Positions 16,269 through 23,679 of a DNA stretch of 36,629 nucleotides are shown here, one piece after another. Numbering within the stretch: the first letter of the stretch is position 1; each line of letters starts with the position of its first letter. The notes beneath the pieces are model-generated. The model did not search any database, had not been told where the DNA came from, and saw only the letters and a program-made list of their open reading frames with translations. Source of the stretch: Candidatus Aminicenantota bacterium (GTDB lineage: Bacteria > Acidobacteriota > Aminicenantia > UBA2199). The DNA lies in NCBI GenBank assembly GCA_020355945.1, contig CP070627.1, positions 4,300,423 to 4,337,051 of the forward strand. Reading direction: 5' to 3'. The translations under genes and the position numbers were made by a program.

Positions 16269-17993
16269 TTGCCTCGTGAAGATGCGTCGGTTTTTTGGGA
16301 AAACTGGTCCAGGTACCGGCAAGAACTTTACCGTATCTGCCTGAAGATGATGAATGGCGCACCTTATGATGCAGAAGATGCCCTGAGCGAAGCCATGCTT
16401 AAAGCCATGGATAAATTTCCCCTGTATGCCCCGAATATATCCAATTTCAAAGGATGGTTAATTCAACTCACCCGCAACGTTTGTATTGATATTTTCAGGA
16501 AACGTCAAAAAGAAGGAGTATACATGGATAATATGGATGATATCGGTTCTGAAAATAATAACAATCCTAATGGTAAGTATTTGGAGGATTCGCCTGAAAG
16601 TACGTATTTAAATGAATCCTTTTACAGGGAAATTTACCAGGCAATTTCAGGATTACCTCCTCGTCTGCGTGAACCTTTTATTTTACGTTTTTTTAAGAAG
16701 ATGCCCTACAGGGGCATCGCGCAGTATTTTGGTATCACCAATGAGAACGTTCGCAAGCGCATCCAGCAGGCAAAGGCAATCTTACAACACCAATTAAAAA
16801 TAAAAGAATCCATCCTTGATTTGTTAAATGTTTTACCAGTGATAGAAAAAAATGGCGAAAGTTCACAAGCCTGGTTAAAAGGCTTAAGAGATGCGGAAGA
16901 GATTCTCCACCGGGAGTTCCGGGAGATCGGTTTCCCGGTGGCCGCCACCTGTATGGTCCAGGTAACCTTACCTGAGGGAATCCAGCGAAGTATGCATATC
17001 TTTTTGAAATGCAAGCCCTCGAGACAACATATCAAGATTAAAACATTACAAAAATACGTGAAAAAATATCCCGGTGGATGGAAGAAACAGTTGGAACTGG
17101 CTGAACTCCTGGCTGCCACTGGAAATTGGATTGGCGCCCCGGAGCAATTCCGGGAAGTCCTGGAAAAGCATCCCCAGGCAGTGGATGCCGGGATGCAGTT
17201 AGGAGAAATACTTATTAAAAGCGGCCAGGAAAAGGAAGCCATTGAAATATATAAAAATGCACTTCTTTATGTGCGCAAAGAATCCAGCAAATATCACCTG
17301 CTGGGCATGATGGAATACTGTGAACACCGGTTTGAGTCTGCAAAAAAAGCATTTGAAAAGGCAGCTTCCCTGGAACCCGGGAACGAGGCCCACTATCAAA
17401 AACTTGGCCTGGTGAGCCAGCAATTAGGCAGCCCGAAACAAGCCGTGGAGTATTTTGATAAAGCATTGGAGATTAACCCTGGTGACCTGGTTTCCCTGGT
17501 CTGCAGTTGGGAGAGCTTGATCGCACAAGGTCTGCTGCAAAAAGCTGAGGCATATGTGAACCGCGTATTGGAGATATACCCCTTTGACGTATGGGCCCTG
17601 AAACAGAAGGCAGACCAGCGCTGCCGCAGGGGGTTAGTAAAAGGAGAAGAAGGAAAGGAAACAAGAGAATTGATCAGGAAGATGAAGAAACTGGCACCAG
17701 GGGTGGCTGAGGTGGATGAATCCCAGGCTATTTATTATTTTTACCGGGGGCAGCCCAATAAGGCCCTGGAGGTGTTGAAATCCGCTGTCTTAGCAAAGCA
17801 GGATTGCCCGGACAATTGGTATTATTATGCTTTTTGGCTGTATCGCACCGGCGCCTGCCAGCTTGCTGCCGATGCCCTCTTGAAAGCATATGAACTCTAC
17901 GAAAAAGACCCCCGTATCCTCCAGGCTGCGGGTGAAATTCTCACCGCCGCGGAAAGGTGGGAATCATTGAAACAGGTGATGGGAAAGAAATAA
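16269..17993 (+). CDS. ECF sigma factor with C-terminal TPR region
   Basis: Sigma-70 family (ECF) protein of about 574 residues. Region 2 spans about 16-81 (with DAEDALSEAML and NFKGWLIQLTRNVCIDIFRK), region 4 about 120-173 (LPPRLREPFILRFF, then a helix-turn-helix YRGIAQYFGITNENVRKRI). Residues 185-260 link to a TPR array (about 265-570) that likely binds a partner or signal. It should direct RNA polymerase to specific promoters; candidates with a common element lie upstream of its own gene and of two nearby paralogues. The start is uncertain: the TTG at 16269 lacks its own ribosome binding site, while the open frame extends back to a stop at 16224. No anti-sigma gene is adjacent, so the TPR tail may do the sensing. 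Confidence 0.88.
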   Translation: MPREDASVFWENWSRYRQELYRICLKMMNGAPYDAEDALSEAMLKAMDKFPLYAPNISNFKGWLIQLTRNVCIDIFRKRQKEGVYMDNMDDIGSENNNNPNGKYLEDSPESTYLNESFYREIYQAISGLPPRLREPFILRFFKKMPYRGIAQYFGITNENVRKRIQQAKAILQHQLKIKESILDLLNVLPVIEKNGESSQAWLKGLRDAEEILHREFREIGFPVAATCMVQVTLPEGIQRSMHIFLKCKPSRQHIKIKTLQKYVKKYPGGWKKQLELAELLAATGNWIGAPEQFREVLEKHPQAVDAGMQLGEILIKSGQEKEAIEIYKNALLYVRKESSKYHLLGMMEYCEHRFESAKKAFEKAASLEPGNEAHYQKLGLVSQQLGSPKQAVEYFDKALEINPGDLVSLVCSWESLIAQGLLQKAEAYVNRVLEIYPFDVWALKQKADQRCRRGLVKGEEGKETRELIRKMKKLAPGVAEVDESQAIYYFYRGQPNKALEVLKSAVLAKQDCPDNWYYYAFWLYRTGACQLAADALLKAYELYEKDPRILQAAGEILTAAERWESLKQVMGKK

Positions 17994-18018
17994 TAAAATT
18001 AGCCCCCTGGTAAAAAAA

Positions 18019-18046
18019 TTCACAATAAGCAATGACCACTCGTCCT
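18019..18046 (+). promoter_or_regulatory. Candidate ECF promoter C, downstream of the sigma gene
   Basis: TTCACAA (18019-18025), 15 bases, CGTCCT (18041-18046), just after the sigma gene. No plus-strand gene follows; the next gene (18382-19107) is on the other strand. It may drive a small RNA or an antisense transcript, or be left over from a rearrangement. Confidence 0.5.
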
Positions 18047-18058
18047 TTCCTCTTTGCC

Positions 18059-18135
18059 AATACCTATTCCTCTGGGAATCGGCTTTATTAATGCCCCTGT
18101 CCTTTCAAAATCATTCACTGATCCATTGATGCTGC
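18059..18135. repeat. Duplicated 3' flank of beta-rich paralogue, copy 1
   Basis: This stretch is closely similar to 20303-20380, each lying beyond the stop codon of one of the two most similar paralogues. It shows that gene and flank were duplicated together. The rest of 18047-18381 holds the palindromes listed below and no gene. Confidence 0.75.
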
Positions 18136-18201
18136 TATGAAAATAAGCCTCGAAGACACGCGAAGGGACGCGAAGAAAAAATGCTCATATATACGATTGT
18201 A

Positions 18202-18223
18202 GGGGTTTGATTCATCAAACCCC
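18202..18223. repeat. REP-like palindrome
   Basis: GGGGTTTGA, four bases, TCAAACCCC, preceded by GTA and followed by GTAG. It is the same family as 36551-36570. Confidence 0.7.
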
Positions 18224-18253
18224 GTAGAGATGCGGATTAATCGTCCAGGGCCG

Positions 18254-18271
18254 GGCTTGATAAATCAAGCC
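18254..18271. repeat. REP-like palindrome
   Basis: GGCTTGAT, AA, ATCAAGCC, thirty bases after the previous palindrome; a variant of the same TTGATaaATCAA core. Confidence 0.65.
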
Positions 18272-18381
18272 GTGAAGCATCTACAATAGAATTAAGAAAT
18301 TGAGAGCATGATTTTCATACGTCTCCGGGCGTGGCCGCGGCCTCATGAGCAACTGCAATGATTTTTACATGGAGAGCGGCA

Positions 18382-19107
18382 TTACTTGGTACTAAAAGAG
18401 AAAACACCAGGTCGTTGTAACAGCTTGACGTGGGCAGCCTTCTCCATGGGAATGGGTTTGCCATCGGCGCCGGATGGTACAAACCTACCTGTTGCGGGAT
18501 CATATACGAGTGTCTGACTTGTTATAGCTCCTCCGAATGTGACTGACGTGGCATTCCCGTTAATATCTGTAATAACGGTCCCGGAAGTAAATTCAGCTTG
18601 TAACCATACAAAAACGGTAGTTAAAGGGGTAAACGTGACCTGAAACGCAGCGGGGACGAGGGCTGCATTTATCGGTGATGGAGCAATACCGCTGGCGTTT
18701 ATAGAAGCTTTTTGTTCCAGGCCGAAGGTCAATACCGGGTATGATGTATTCGGCATGTCATTATTAACTTTGTATTGTCCTTTCCCAGGGGCGCCGCTGC
18801 CTGTAAAGGGTCCTTCAAATGTCGCAGCGGCATTAAAAGAATAATATGCGGCATCCAGGGCGGGAAACACCTCACTCAACCTTGAAATAACGGCACCATT
18901 TTGAATCACCTGGTTTGGAGAGGCATATATGCCGAATTCCTCTTGCCATTCGACCTTATTTCCCCCAAAGGGATCGAAGACCAACCAGGTAACATTCGGG
19001 GTCCCACCGCCAACCGGCTTTGCCAGGGTAAGCTTTAATTGAGCTGCCCTGATGATTCTCAAAGAATCATTATCGATAATCAAATCTAACGTGTAGTTAA
19101 CAGCCAT
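18382..19107 (-). CDS. Beta-rich protein of unknown function, paralogue 1
   Basis: Protein of 241 residues without signal peptide or transmembrane helix. The N-terminus reads NYTLDLIIDNDSL; conserved blocks are a WLVFDPF strand, VEWQEEFGIYAS, a Gly-rich loop (FTGSGAPGKGQYKVNN), LTFGLEQKASINASG, PINAALVPAAF, FTPLTTVFVWLQ, SGTVI and a C-terminal LVYDPATGRFVPS. The alternating polar/hydrophobic pattern suggests an all-beta fold. I do not recognise the family. Three relatives lie next to it (19433, 20405, 21511); the copy at 20405 is by far the closest. An AAGGAG site supports the ATG. No ECF-type element is visible directly upstream, unlike the copy at 20405. A structural, toxin or pore-forming role is possible but unsupported. 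Confidence 0.8.
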   Translation of the reverse strand: MAVNYTLDLIIDNDSLRIIRAAQLKLTLAKPVGGGTPNVTWLVFDPFGGNKVEWQEEFGIYASPNQVIQNGAVISRLSEVFPALDAAYYSFNAAATFEGPFTGSGAPGKGQYKVNNDMPNTSYPVLTFGLEQKASINASGIAPSPINAALVPAAFQVTFTPLTTVFVWLQAEFTSGTVITDINGNATSVTFGGAITSQTLVYDPATGRFVPSGADGKPIPMEKAAHVKLLQRPGVFSFSTK

Positions 19108-19302
19108 AATTTTTCTCCTTATTTGGTTTTATAAATGGAAAATTCCTTGATTTTCCACCGCTTAGGGAAATCTTTGATTCTTGACATCTGCGATCCCGTT
19201 TTCATTTTCTTTAACATCTTTAATCTCCGATTAAAAATATATAACTTAACAAAGAAAATGTCAACAGCAAATTTACAGGAATTCTAATTTTGACCAAATT
19301 AG

Positions 19303-19324
19303 GGGCAACCACAGGGAGTTGCCC
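19303..19324. repeat. REP-like palindrome
   Basis: GGGCAAC (19303-19309), eight-base loop, GTTGCCC (19318-19324), followed by TAC. It lies in the gene-free stretch 19108-19432. Confidence 0.65.
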
Positions 19325-19373
19325 TACAAATCCGGTAAATATTTGTCGATTATGGGGGATTTTAAGGGTGTAG

Positions 19374-19395
19374 GGGCGGGTCTCTGTGCCCGCCC
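19374..19395. repeat. REP-like palindrome
   Basis: GGGCGGG (19374-19380), eight-base loop, CCCGCCC (19389-19395), preceded by GTAGG. It is next to the previous palindrome and just beyond the stop of the gene at 19433; it may act in 3' mRNA stability. Confidence 0.65.
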
Positions 19396-19432
19396 TTTCA
19401 AAGTTTCTTTCTCTTAAGGCCAAAATGTATTG

Positions 19433-20125
19433 CTACTGTTGAATAAATTTACCCAGGCTTGCGGAATAAACAACGGTAATCGTTTGATTAGCAGGGCTAA
19501 AGGACAATTGGGTGGCCACACTCTCCGCTTCCAGTTCGGATTCCCGCAAGGGAATTTTCGCGCTTTCGGCCGCCCTGAAATCGGAACTGATTATTACATT
19601 ATCATGAACAGCGCCTGCCGCGATATTGGAGGCCAGGAAGATCAGGACCGTTTCCCTAGGAGTGAACTTAGCAAATTGCAGCGCAGGTACGACTTCGGCA
19701 TTGATTGGCATTATCTCGGTCTTTTTGCTGTTGACGGTACAGGTTTGGGCCATGCCGAATGTTATCCACGGCTGCTGATCAGAAGGAACCTGGTTGCTGA
19801 CCTCGTATTGTCCATCCCCTAATTGTGAGTTGGGCTGGCCGTTAGAGAAGGATAGATTGCCGGTAAATGTATACTCAAACCGGGCCTGTGCTGCTTTACT
19901 GGAATTTACAATAATTTTTTTGTCTTCCCCGGGTTCCGTGAGGGAAGCATACAAATAGTAGGCGTTGTCCCAAGTCACTTGATTTTGTTCGAAAGGGACG
20001 AAAGTTACCCAGGCAATTTTATGCTGTCCGTCGGGTACGACTTTGATCAATACAACTTTTTGATTCGCTTTGTTGATGGTTTCCAGGTCATCCTTGTTGA
20101 TTTGAACCTTCAACGTATACGTCAT
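19433..20125 (-). CDS. Beta-rich protein of unknown function, paralogue 2
   Basis: About 230 residues, no signal peptide. It shares the family plan: MTYTLKVQINKDDL at the start, WVTFVPFEQNQVTWDNAYYLYAS, a Gly/Asn-rich middle (GDGQYEVSNQ), ITFGMAQTCTVN, PINAEVVPALQFAKFTP, TVLIFLASN and a C-terminal VVYSASLGKF. It is more diverged than paralogues 1 and 3, so it is an older member. I prefer the ATG at 20125 over the GTG at 20131: GAGG lies five bases before it and relatives start with M followed by a YTL strand. No ECF-type element could be found upstream; it may be read from elsewhere. Function unknown. Confidence 0.78.
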   Translation of the reverse strand: MTYTLKVQINKDDLETINKANQKVVLIKVVPDGQHKIAWVTFVPFEQNQVTWDNAYYLYASLTEPGEDKKIIVNSSKAAQARFEYTFTGNLSFSNGQPNSQLGDGQYEVSNQVPSDQQPWITFGMAQTCTVNSKKTEIMPINAEVVPALQFAKFTPRETVLIFLASNIAAGAVHDNVIISSDFRAAESAKIPLRESELEAESVATQLSFSPANQTITVVYSASLGKFIQQ

Positions 20126-20302
20126 ATTCACCTCTTCCAGCAGAGTCTGCCGGGGAAAATAAAATAATTTACGCCTCCCCCCTGTATTTCCAATGTGTCC
20201 TGGGTCCGATATTGTGCACAGTAACCTTATAAATGATTTTATTTAAAAGACCAAAAGGAAGAGATGGCGGAGATCGCTCCGCCTTCCTTCCCTTCATTTG
20301 CT

Positions 20303-20380
20303 AATACCTATTCCTTTCGGAATCGATTTTTTTAACGCCCCTGTCCTTTCAAAATCATTCGTTGATCAATTGATCCTGCA
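20303..20380. repeat. Duplicated 3' flank of beta-rich paralogue, copy 2
   Basis: Counterpart of 18059-18135, beyond the stop codon of the gene at 20405-21130. The promoter-like element found near copy 1 (18019-18046) is not present here. Confidence 0.75.
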
Positions 20381-20404
20381 ATGATTTTTTCCAGGACGGC
20401 GGCA

Positions 20405-21130
20405 TTACTTGTTACTTAAATAGAAAACACCAGCTCGCTGATGCGCCAGGACATGCGAAACCTTAGCCCAAGGAATCATTTTGCCATCGGCGCTGGATGG
20501 TACAAACCTACCTGTTGCCGGATCATATACGAGTGCCTGACTTGTTATAGATCCTCCGAATGTGACTGACGTGGCATCCCCGTTAATCTCTGTAATAACG
20601 GTCCCGGAAGTAAATTGCCCCTGTAACCATACATAAACGGTAGTTAAAGGGGTAAACGTGACCTTCATCGCAGCGGGGATGAGGGCTGCATTTATCGGTG
20701 ATGCTTCAATACCGCTGGCGTTTATAGAAGCTTTTTGTTCCAGGCCGAAGGTCAATGCCGGGTGTGTTGTATTGGGCATGTCATTATTAACTTTGAATTG
20801 TCCTTTCCCAGGGGCGCCGCTGCCTGTAAAGGGTCCTCCAAATGTAGCACTGGAACTAAAAGAATAATATGCGGCATCCTGGGCAGGAAACACCTCACTT
20901 ATCCTTGAAATAACAGCACCGTTTTGAATCACCTGGTTTGGAGAGGCATATATGCCGAATTCCTCTTGCCATTCTACCTTATTTCCCGCAAAGGGAGAGA
21001 AGACCAACCAGGTAACATTCGGGTTTCCACCGCCAACCGGCTTTGCCAGGGTAAGCTTTAATTGAGCTGCCCTGATGATTGCCAAAGAATCATCATCGAT
21101 AATCAAATCTAACGTGTAGTTAATAGCCAT
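20405..21130 (-). CDS. Beta-rich protein of unknown function, paralogue 3
   Basis: Protein of 241 residues, the near twin of the gene at 18382-19107: the same length, the same ribosome binding site sequence and a similar 3' flank, so it arose by a recent duplication that jumped over paralogue 2. Differences are concentrated in the last 20 residues and at a few loop positions (for example SSSATFGG against NAAATFEG). An ECF-type promoter on the minus strand (21303-21330) lies about 170 bases upstream of its start, divergent from the one serving the gene at 21511. It is therefore a candidate target of the sigma factor at 16269. Cytoplasmic by sequence; function unknown. Confidence 0.8.
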   Translation of the reverse strand: MAINYTLDLIIDDDSLAIIRAAQLKLTLAKPVGGGNPNVTWLVFSPFAGNKVEWQEEFGIYASPNQVIQNGAVISRISEVFPAQDAAYYSFSSSATFGGPFTGSGAPGKGQFKVNNDMPNTTHPALTFGLEQKASINASGIEASPINAALIPAAMKVTFTPLTTVYVWLQGQFTSGTVITEINGDATSVTFGGSITSQALVYDPATGRFVPSSADGKMIPWAKVSHVLAHQRAGVFYLSNK

Positions 21131-21302
21131 AATTTTTCTCCTTATTTGGTTTTATTTTTTAATCCTGTTTAATTTTGTGGGTTTTAATTCCTATTGGCTA
21201 TAACATCGGTTAAGGTGCTCTTTCATTATAAAACATCATACGTTCCTCCTCTCTTTAGAGTATCAATGCTGCCGGCACCCATTCTACCAACTGCATTACC
21301 CT

Positions 21303-21330
21303 AAGACGAAACAAATGCCGGGTTCGTGAA
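21303..21330 (-). promoter_or_regulatory. Candidate ECF promoter D, for paralogue 3
   Basis: On the minus strand TTCACGA (21324-21330), 15 bases, CGTCTT (21303-21308), preceded by a TCAAAAAA run as in promoter B. It points toward the gene at 20405-21130. Confidence 0.65.
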
Positions 21331-21408
21331 TTTTTTGATTTTGGTTTTAATTTTTATTCACACCTTATTGAAAAGAATATACCTGGAATTGCCCTCTTAA
21401 TCAAAAAA

Positions 21409-21436
21409 TTCACAAATCAATACCTGGAATCGTTTT
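21409..21436 (+). promoter_or_regulatory. Candidate ECF promoter B, for paralogue 4
   Basis: TTCACAA (21409-21415), 15 bases, CGTTTT (21431-21436). The 18 bases before it (from 21389) closely match those before promoter A (from 16128), including AATTGCCCTC. The gene at 21511 starts 75 bases downstream. With promoter D it forms a 15-base inverted repeat (21327-21341 and 21397-21411). Confidence 0.65.
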
Positions 21437-21510
21437 TACGATATGGATTTTAAATAGGCAGCCGGGTCAGGATTTAATCCGACCTGAATATAGATATAAG
21501 GAGAAGATTT

Positions 21511-22200
21511 GTGAATTATCATCAACTTACTATTGAAATTGACCTGGACGGACTAAAAAAAATACAGGAGTTTCAACAGAGTGTGGCAATCGTCCGTTCA
21601 TTTAAAGGATTCGATCCTTCTAAAGAACACCCTGTCGTGTGTATCGCATTTGAGCCATTTTGGCAATATAACATAATTAAATTTACCACGGACTGGAAAA
21701 TGGTTGTCTCAACTCAATCAATCAAAGAATACAATACAGTACTTGTGCAGTGTGAGACTATAAGTCCGGTATCAGTCGGATATACATATACTTACAACGG
21801 GGTATCTTTCGATGAGGGTCGAAAAGGCCTCCCATCACAATATGGGCTTGACAATCAACATGATAAAAAAGAGACCATAACCGTGGGTATGTCACAAAAA
21901 GTAATCTCACCAAATGAGGATGAACAATTCAGGCAGACTAACGCTGCAGCCGTTCCTTTCGACAACATTATTTATTTTGAACCCCTCGAAAAAATAAAAG
22001 TGTTTTTGGCAAACAATATGAAAAATGGTTTGATCCTACCACCCAACATCCTTATACCCAATACCGATCGCCGTCCCATATCCGGGCCTTTGGAAATAGT
22101 TATTGGCCGATACCTGGAAGTCAACCTGACTGATAAAGAGACCATTATCCATTATGATAACAAAAACAACACATTTGCTTTGGGTCCATTGCCCGCTTGA
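21511..22200 (+). CDS. Beta-rich protein of unknown function, paralogue 4
   Basis: Protein of 229 residues, GTG start seven bases after AAGGAG (21498-21503). It is the most diverged family member but keeps the plan: YHQLTIEIDLDGLKKI at the start, VCIAFEPFWQYNIIKFT, a short Gly-rich middle, ITVGMSQKVI, TNAAAVPFDNIIYFEP, IKVFLANNMKNGLILP and a C-terminal IIHYDNKNNTFAL. No signal peptide. It is the only member on the plus strand and has its own ECF-type promoter, divergent from that of paralogue 3. A hairpin follows its stop codon. The divergence suggests a distinct partner role in the same system; function unknown. Confidence 0.75.
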   Translation: MNYHQLTIEIDLDGLKKIQEFQQSVAIVRSFKGFDPSKEHPVVCIAFEPFWQYNIIKFTTDWKMVVSTQSIKEYNTVLVQCETISPVSVGYTYTYNGVSFDEGRKGLPSQYGLDNQHDKKETITVGMSQKVISPNEDEQFRQTNAAAVPFDNIIYFEPLEKIKVFLANNMKNGLILPPNILIPNTDRRPISGPLEIVIGRYLEVNLTDKETIIHYDNKNNTFALGPLPA

Positions 22201-22233
22201 TAGAGAAGAGCAAGAAAAACGAGAAAACGAATT

Positions 22234-22264
22234 GGGGGTGTGTCTCAACTTAAGACGCGCCCCC
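22234..22264 (+). terminator. Strong hairpin after paralogue 4
   Basis: GGGGGTGTGTCT (22234-22245), seven-base loop, AGACGCGCCCCC (22253-22264): a 12-bp stem with two G-T pairs. No T-run follows, so it is either a terminator of weak type or an mRNA-stabilising stem. Confidence 0.45.
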
Positions 22265-22306
22265 GGTAAAAGGCAAACAAATTAAAAACCAGGAGGTTAA
22301 ATAAAA

Positions 22307-23071
22307 ATGAGCAAAATGTTATTTCTTTCGATTGTTTTGGTTTTGTTTTTAGGCGTAAATTCCAGTTTTTGCAGGGGAAATCCCCAGGAAGAATCCACTG
22401 GAAGTTCAGATGAGTATATCTACCCGGTTCGACCCGGGACCAAGCAGTGGAAACAATTTAAAAATGCTGCCGAAAAAAGGGCTGCCTGCCAGATACCCAC
22501 CGAAACCCTCAAAAAAATGTCAACCAGGGGGGTGGTGGATTCCTGTATAAACCACCCGCTTGGGGGAGAGATCCTGTTCTATAATAGCCTGGAGCAGGGA
22601 TTCTTAGCAATGGTTTCGAATTTCAATGTGTTTAAGGAACTACTGGCACGGGAAGACAGCGGGACAGAACTGCTTATGATATACCAAAAAATGGACCCGG
22701 AAGAAATCCGGGAAAAGAAACTAAAAAAAGGAACAAAAGACTGGCTTCTTCTTAAATACTTCCTCATTGAATTACTTTTATCCCGCCCGGAAATTATTGA
22801 AAACCTTTCCGGTTCAGAGAGGCTTGAATTGATTTCCCGGGCCTACAGGACCTATACTTTAAAGGAAAAATATCCCAAAACTTACGGTTTCATTGGAACG
22901 ATTGCATGCCTGGCTATCATGAAAAGAGTCATGCAAAAAGAAGGGGTTTTACCACCTGATACTGAAACGGAAAAAAGAGATGTATACAGAGACTATGCAG
23001 GGATCAAAGATTCCCATATAAAATTTATTCTTTCCAGGGCCTGGAAGTTTATCCGGGATAGGAAAAAATAA
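22307..23071 (+). CDS. Secreted conserved protein of unknown function (YPxRPGT family)
   Basis: Protein of 254 residues with a signal peptide (about 1-22) and a helical mature part. Landmarks are YPVRPGTKQWK (residues 40-50), CQIPTETLKKMSTRGVVDSC, the NSLEQGF block and a C-terminal helical region. This pattern is shared by uncharacterised proteins I have seen from several phyla, often next to small secreted amidase-like proteins; I know no function. It has a strong AGGAGG site and is followed after 25 bases by an amidase-like gene, so the two are likely an operon and might act together outside the cytoplasm. Confidence 0.75.
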   Translation: MSKMLFLSIVLVLFLGVNSSFCRGNPQEESTGSSDEYIYPVRPGTKQWKQFKNAAEKRAACQIPTETLKKMSTRGVVDSCINHPLGGEILFYNSLEQGFLAMVSNFNVFKELLAREDSGTELLMIYQKMDPEEIREKKLKKGTKDWLLLKYFLIELLLSRPEIIENLSGSERLELISRAYRTYTLKEKYPKTYGFIGTIACLAIMKRVMQKEGVLPPDTETEKRDVYRDYAGIKDSHIKFILSRAWKFIRDRKK

Positions 23072-23096
23072 AATTAAATAAGAAAGGAGATATAAA

Positions 23097-23633
23097 ATGA
23101 ATATGCACATGATAAGAAAATATAGACTCATAGTCTATTTCTTTGTTATAGCGGTTTGTTTTGTCTTTAATGCAGGAAACATTCTCTTTGCGGATTACCC
23201 CAGCACAGTGAATACGCCGAACGGGACTCCAGTCCCGGTGGAGGTAAGGACATGGGAACTCTCACCCCAGGAAATTCAATATTTGGATAATTTGGCCACA
23301 ACACTATTCCCAAATGCCACTCTTTTAAGGAGTAGTACGCGAAAATACAATTGCCATTCATATGCCTGGCATAATCAATCTGCATCTAACGACAAATGGA
23401 TGGTCGATCCCTCTGATTATTGGTTGGATGGCAGTTATCAACTGCAATCAACGGCACAAGCAGGTGACAAAGTTTATTACGATGTGGCCAGTTCTCACTC
23501 TGCTATCGTAGATAGTGTAGGAACTGAAACGTATTTTGTCTCTAAATGGGGTCCAGGTCCTCTTATGCGTCATACCCCCACTGACTGCCCCTACGATCAC
23601 AACCCCTCAGATTTACGCTACTATAGGAGATAA
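23097..23633 (+). CDS. Secreted papain-like (CHAP/NlpC-like) hydrolase candidate
   Basis: Protein of 178 residues with a long signal segment (about 8-32). The mature part has a cysteine in NCHSYAW (C86), W-DPSDYWLDGSY, GDKVYYDV and a histidine in SSHSAIV (H134), then VSKWGPGPLMRH and a C-terminal CPYDHNPSDLRYYRR. Order and spacing of Cys and His match papain-like amidases or endopeptidases of the CHAP/NlpC type, and the WGPGPLMRH block is typical of a small uncharacterised family with this fold. It is likely periplasmic or secreted and could act on peptidoglycan or on proteins. The ribosome binding site AAGGAGA is good. It follows the YPxRPGT-family gene. Confidence 0.6.
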   Translation: MNMHMIRKYRLIVYFFVIAVCFVFNAGNILFADYPSTVNTPNGTPVPVEVRTWELSPQEIQYLDNLATTLFPNATLLRSSTRKYNCHSYAWHNQSASNDKWMVDPSDYWLDGSYQLQSTAQAGDKVYYDVASSHSAIVDSVGTETYFVSKWGPGPLMRHTPTDCPYDHNPSDLRYYRR

Positions 23634-23679
23634 GATACTTCTTGCTTTGGCAGCATTAAAAAACTTTACCGGGAAAACC

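Noticed and set aside
23536..23679. Upstream part of the lipoprotein reading frame
   Set aside because: It overlaps the end of the amidase-like gene in another frame and is not protein-like; the signal peptide with lipobox starts at 23680.
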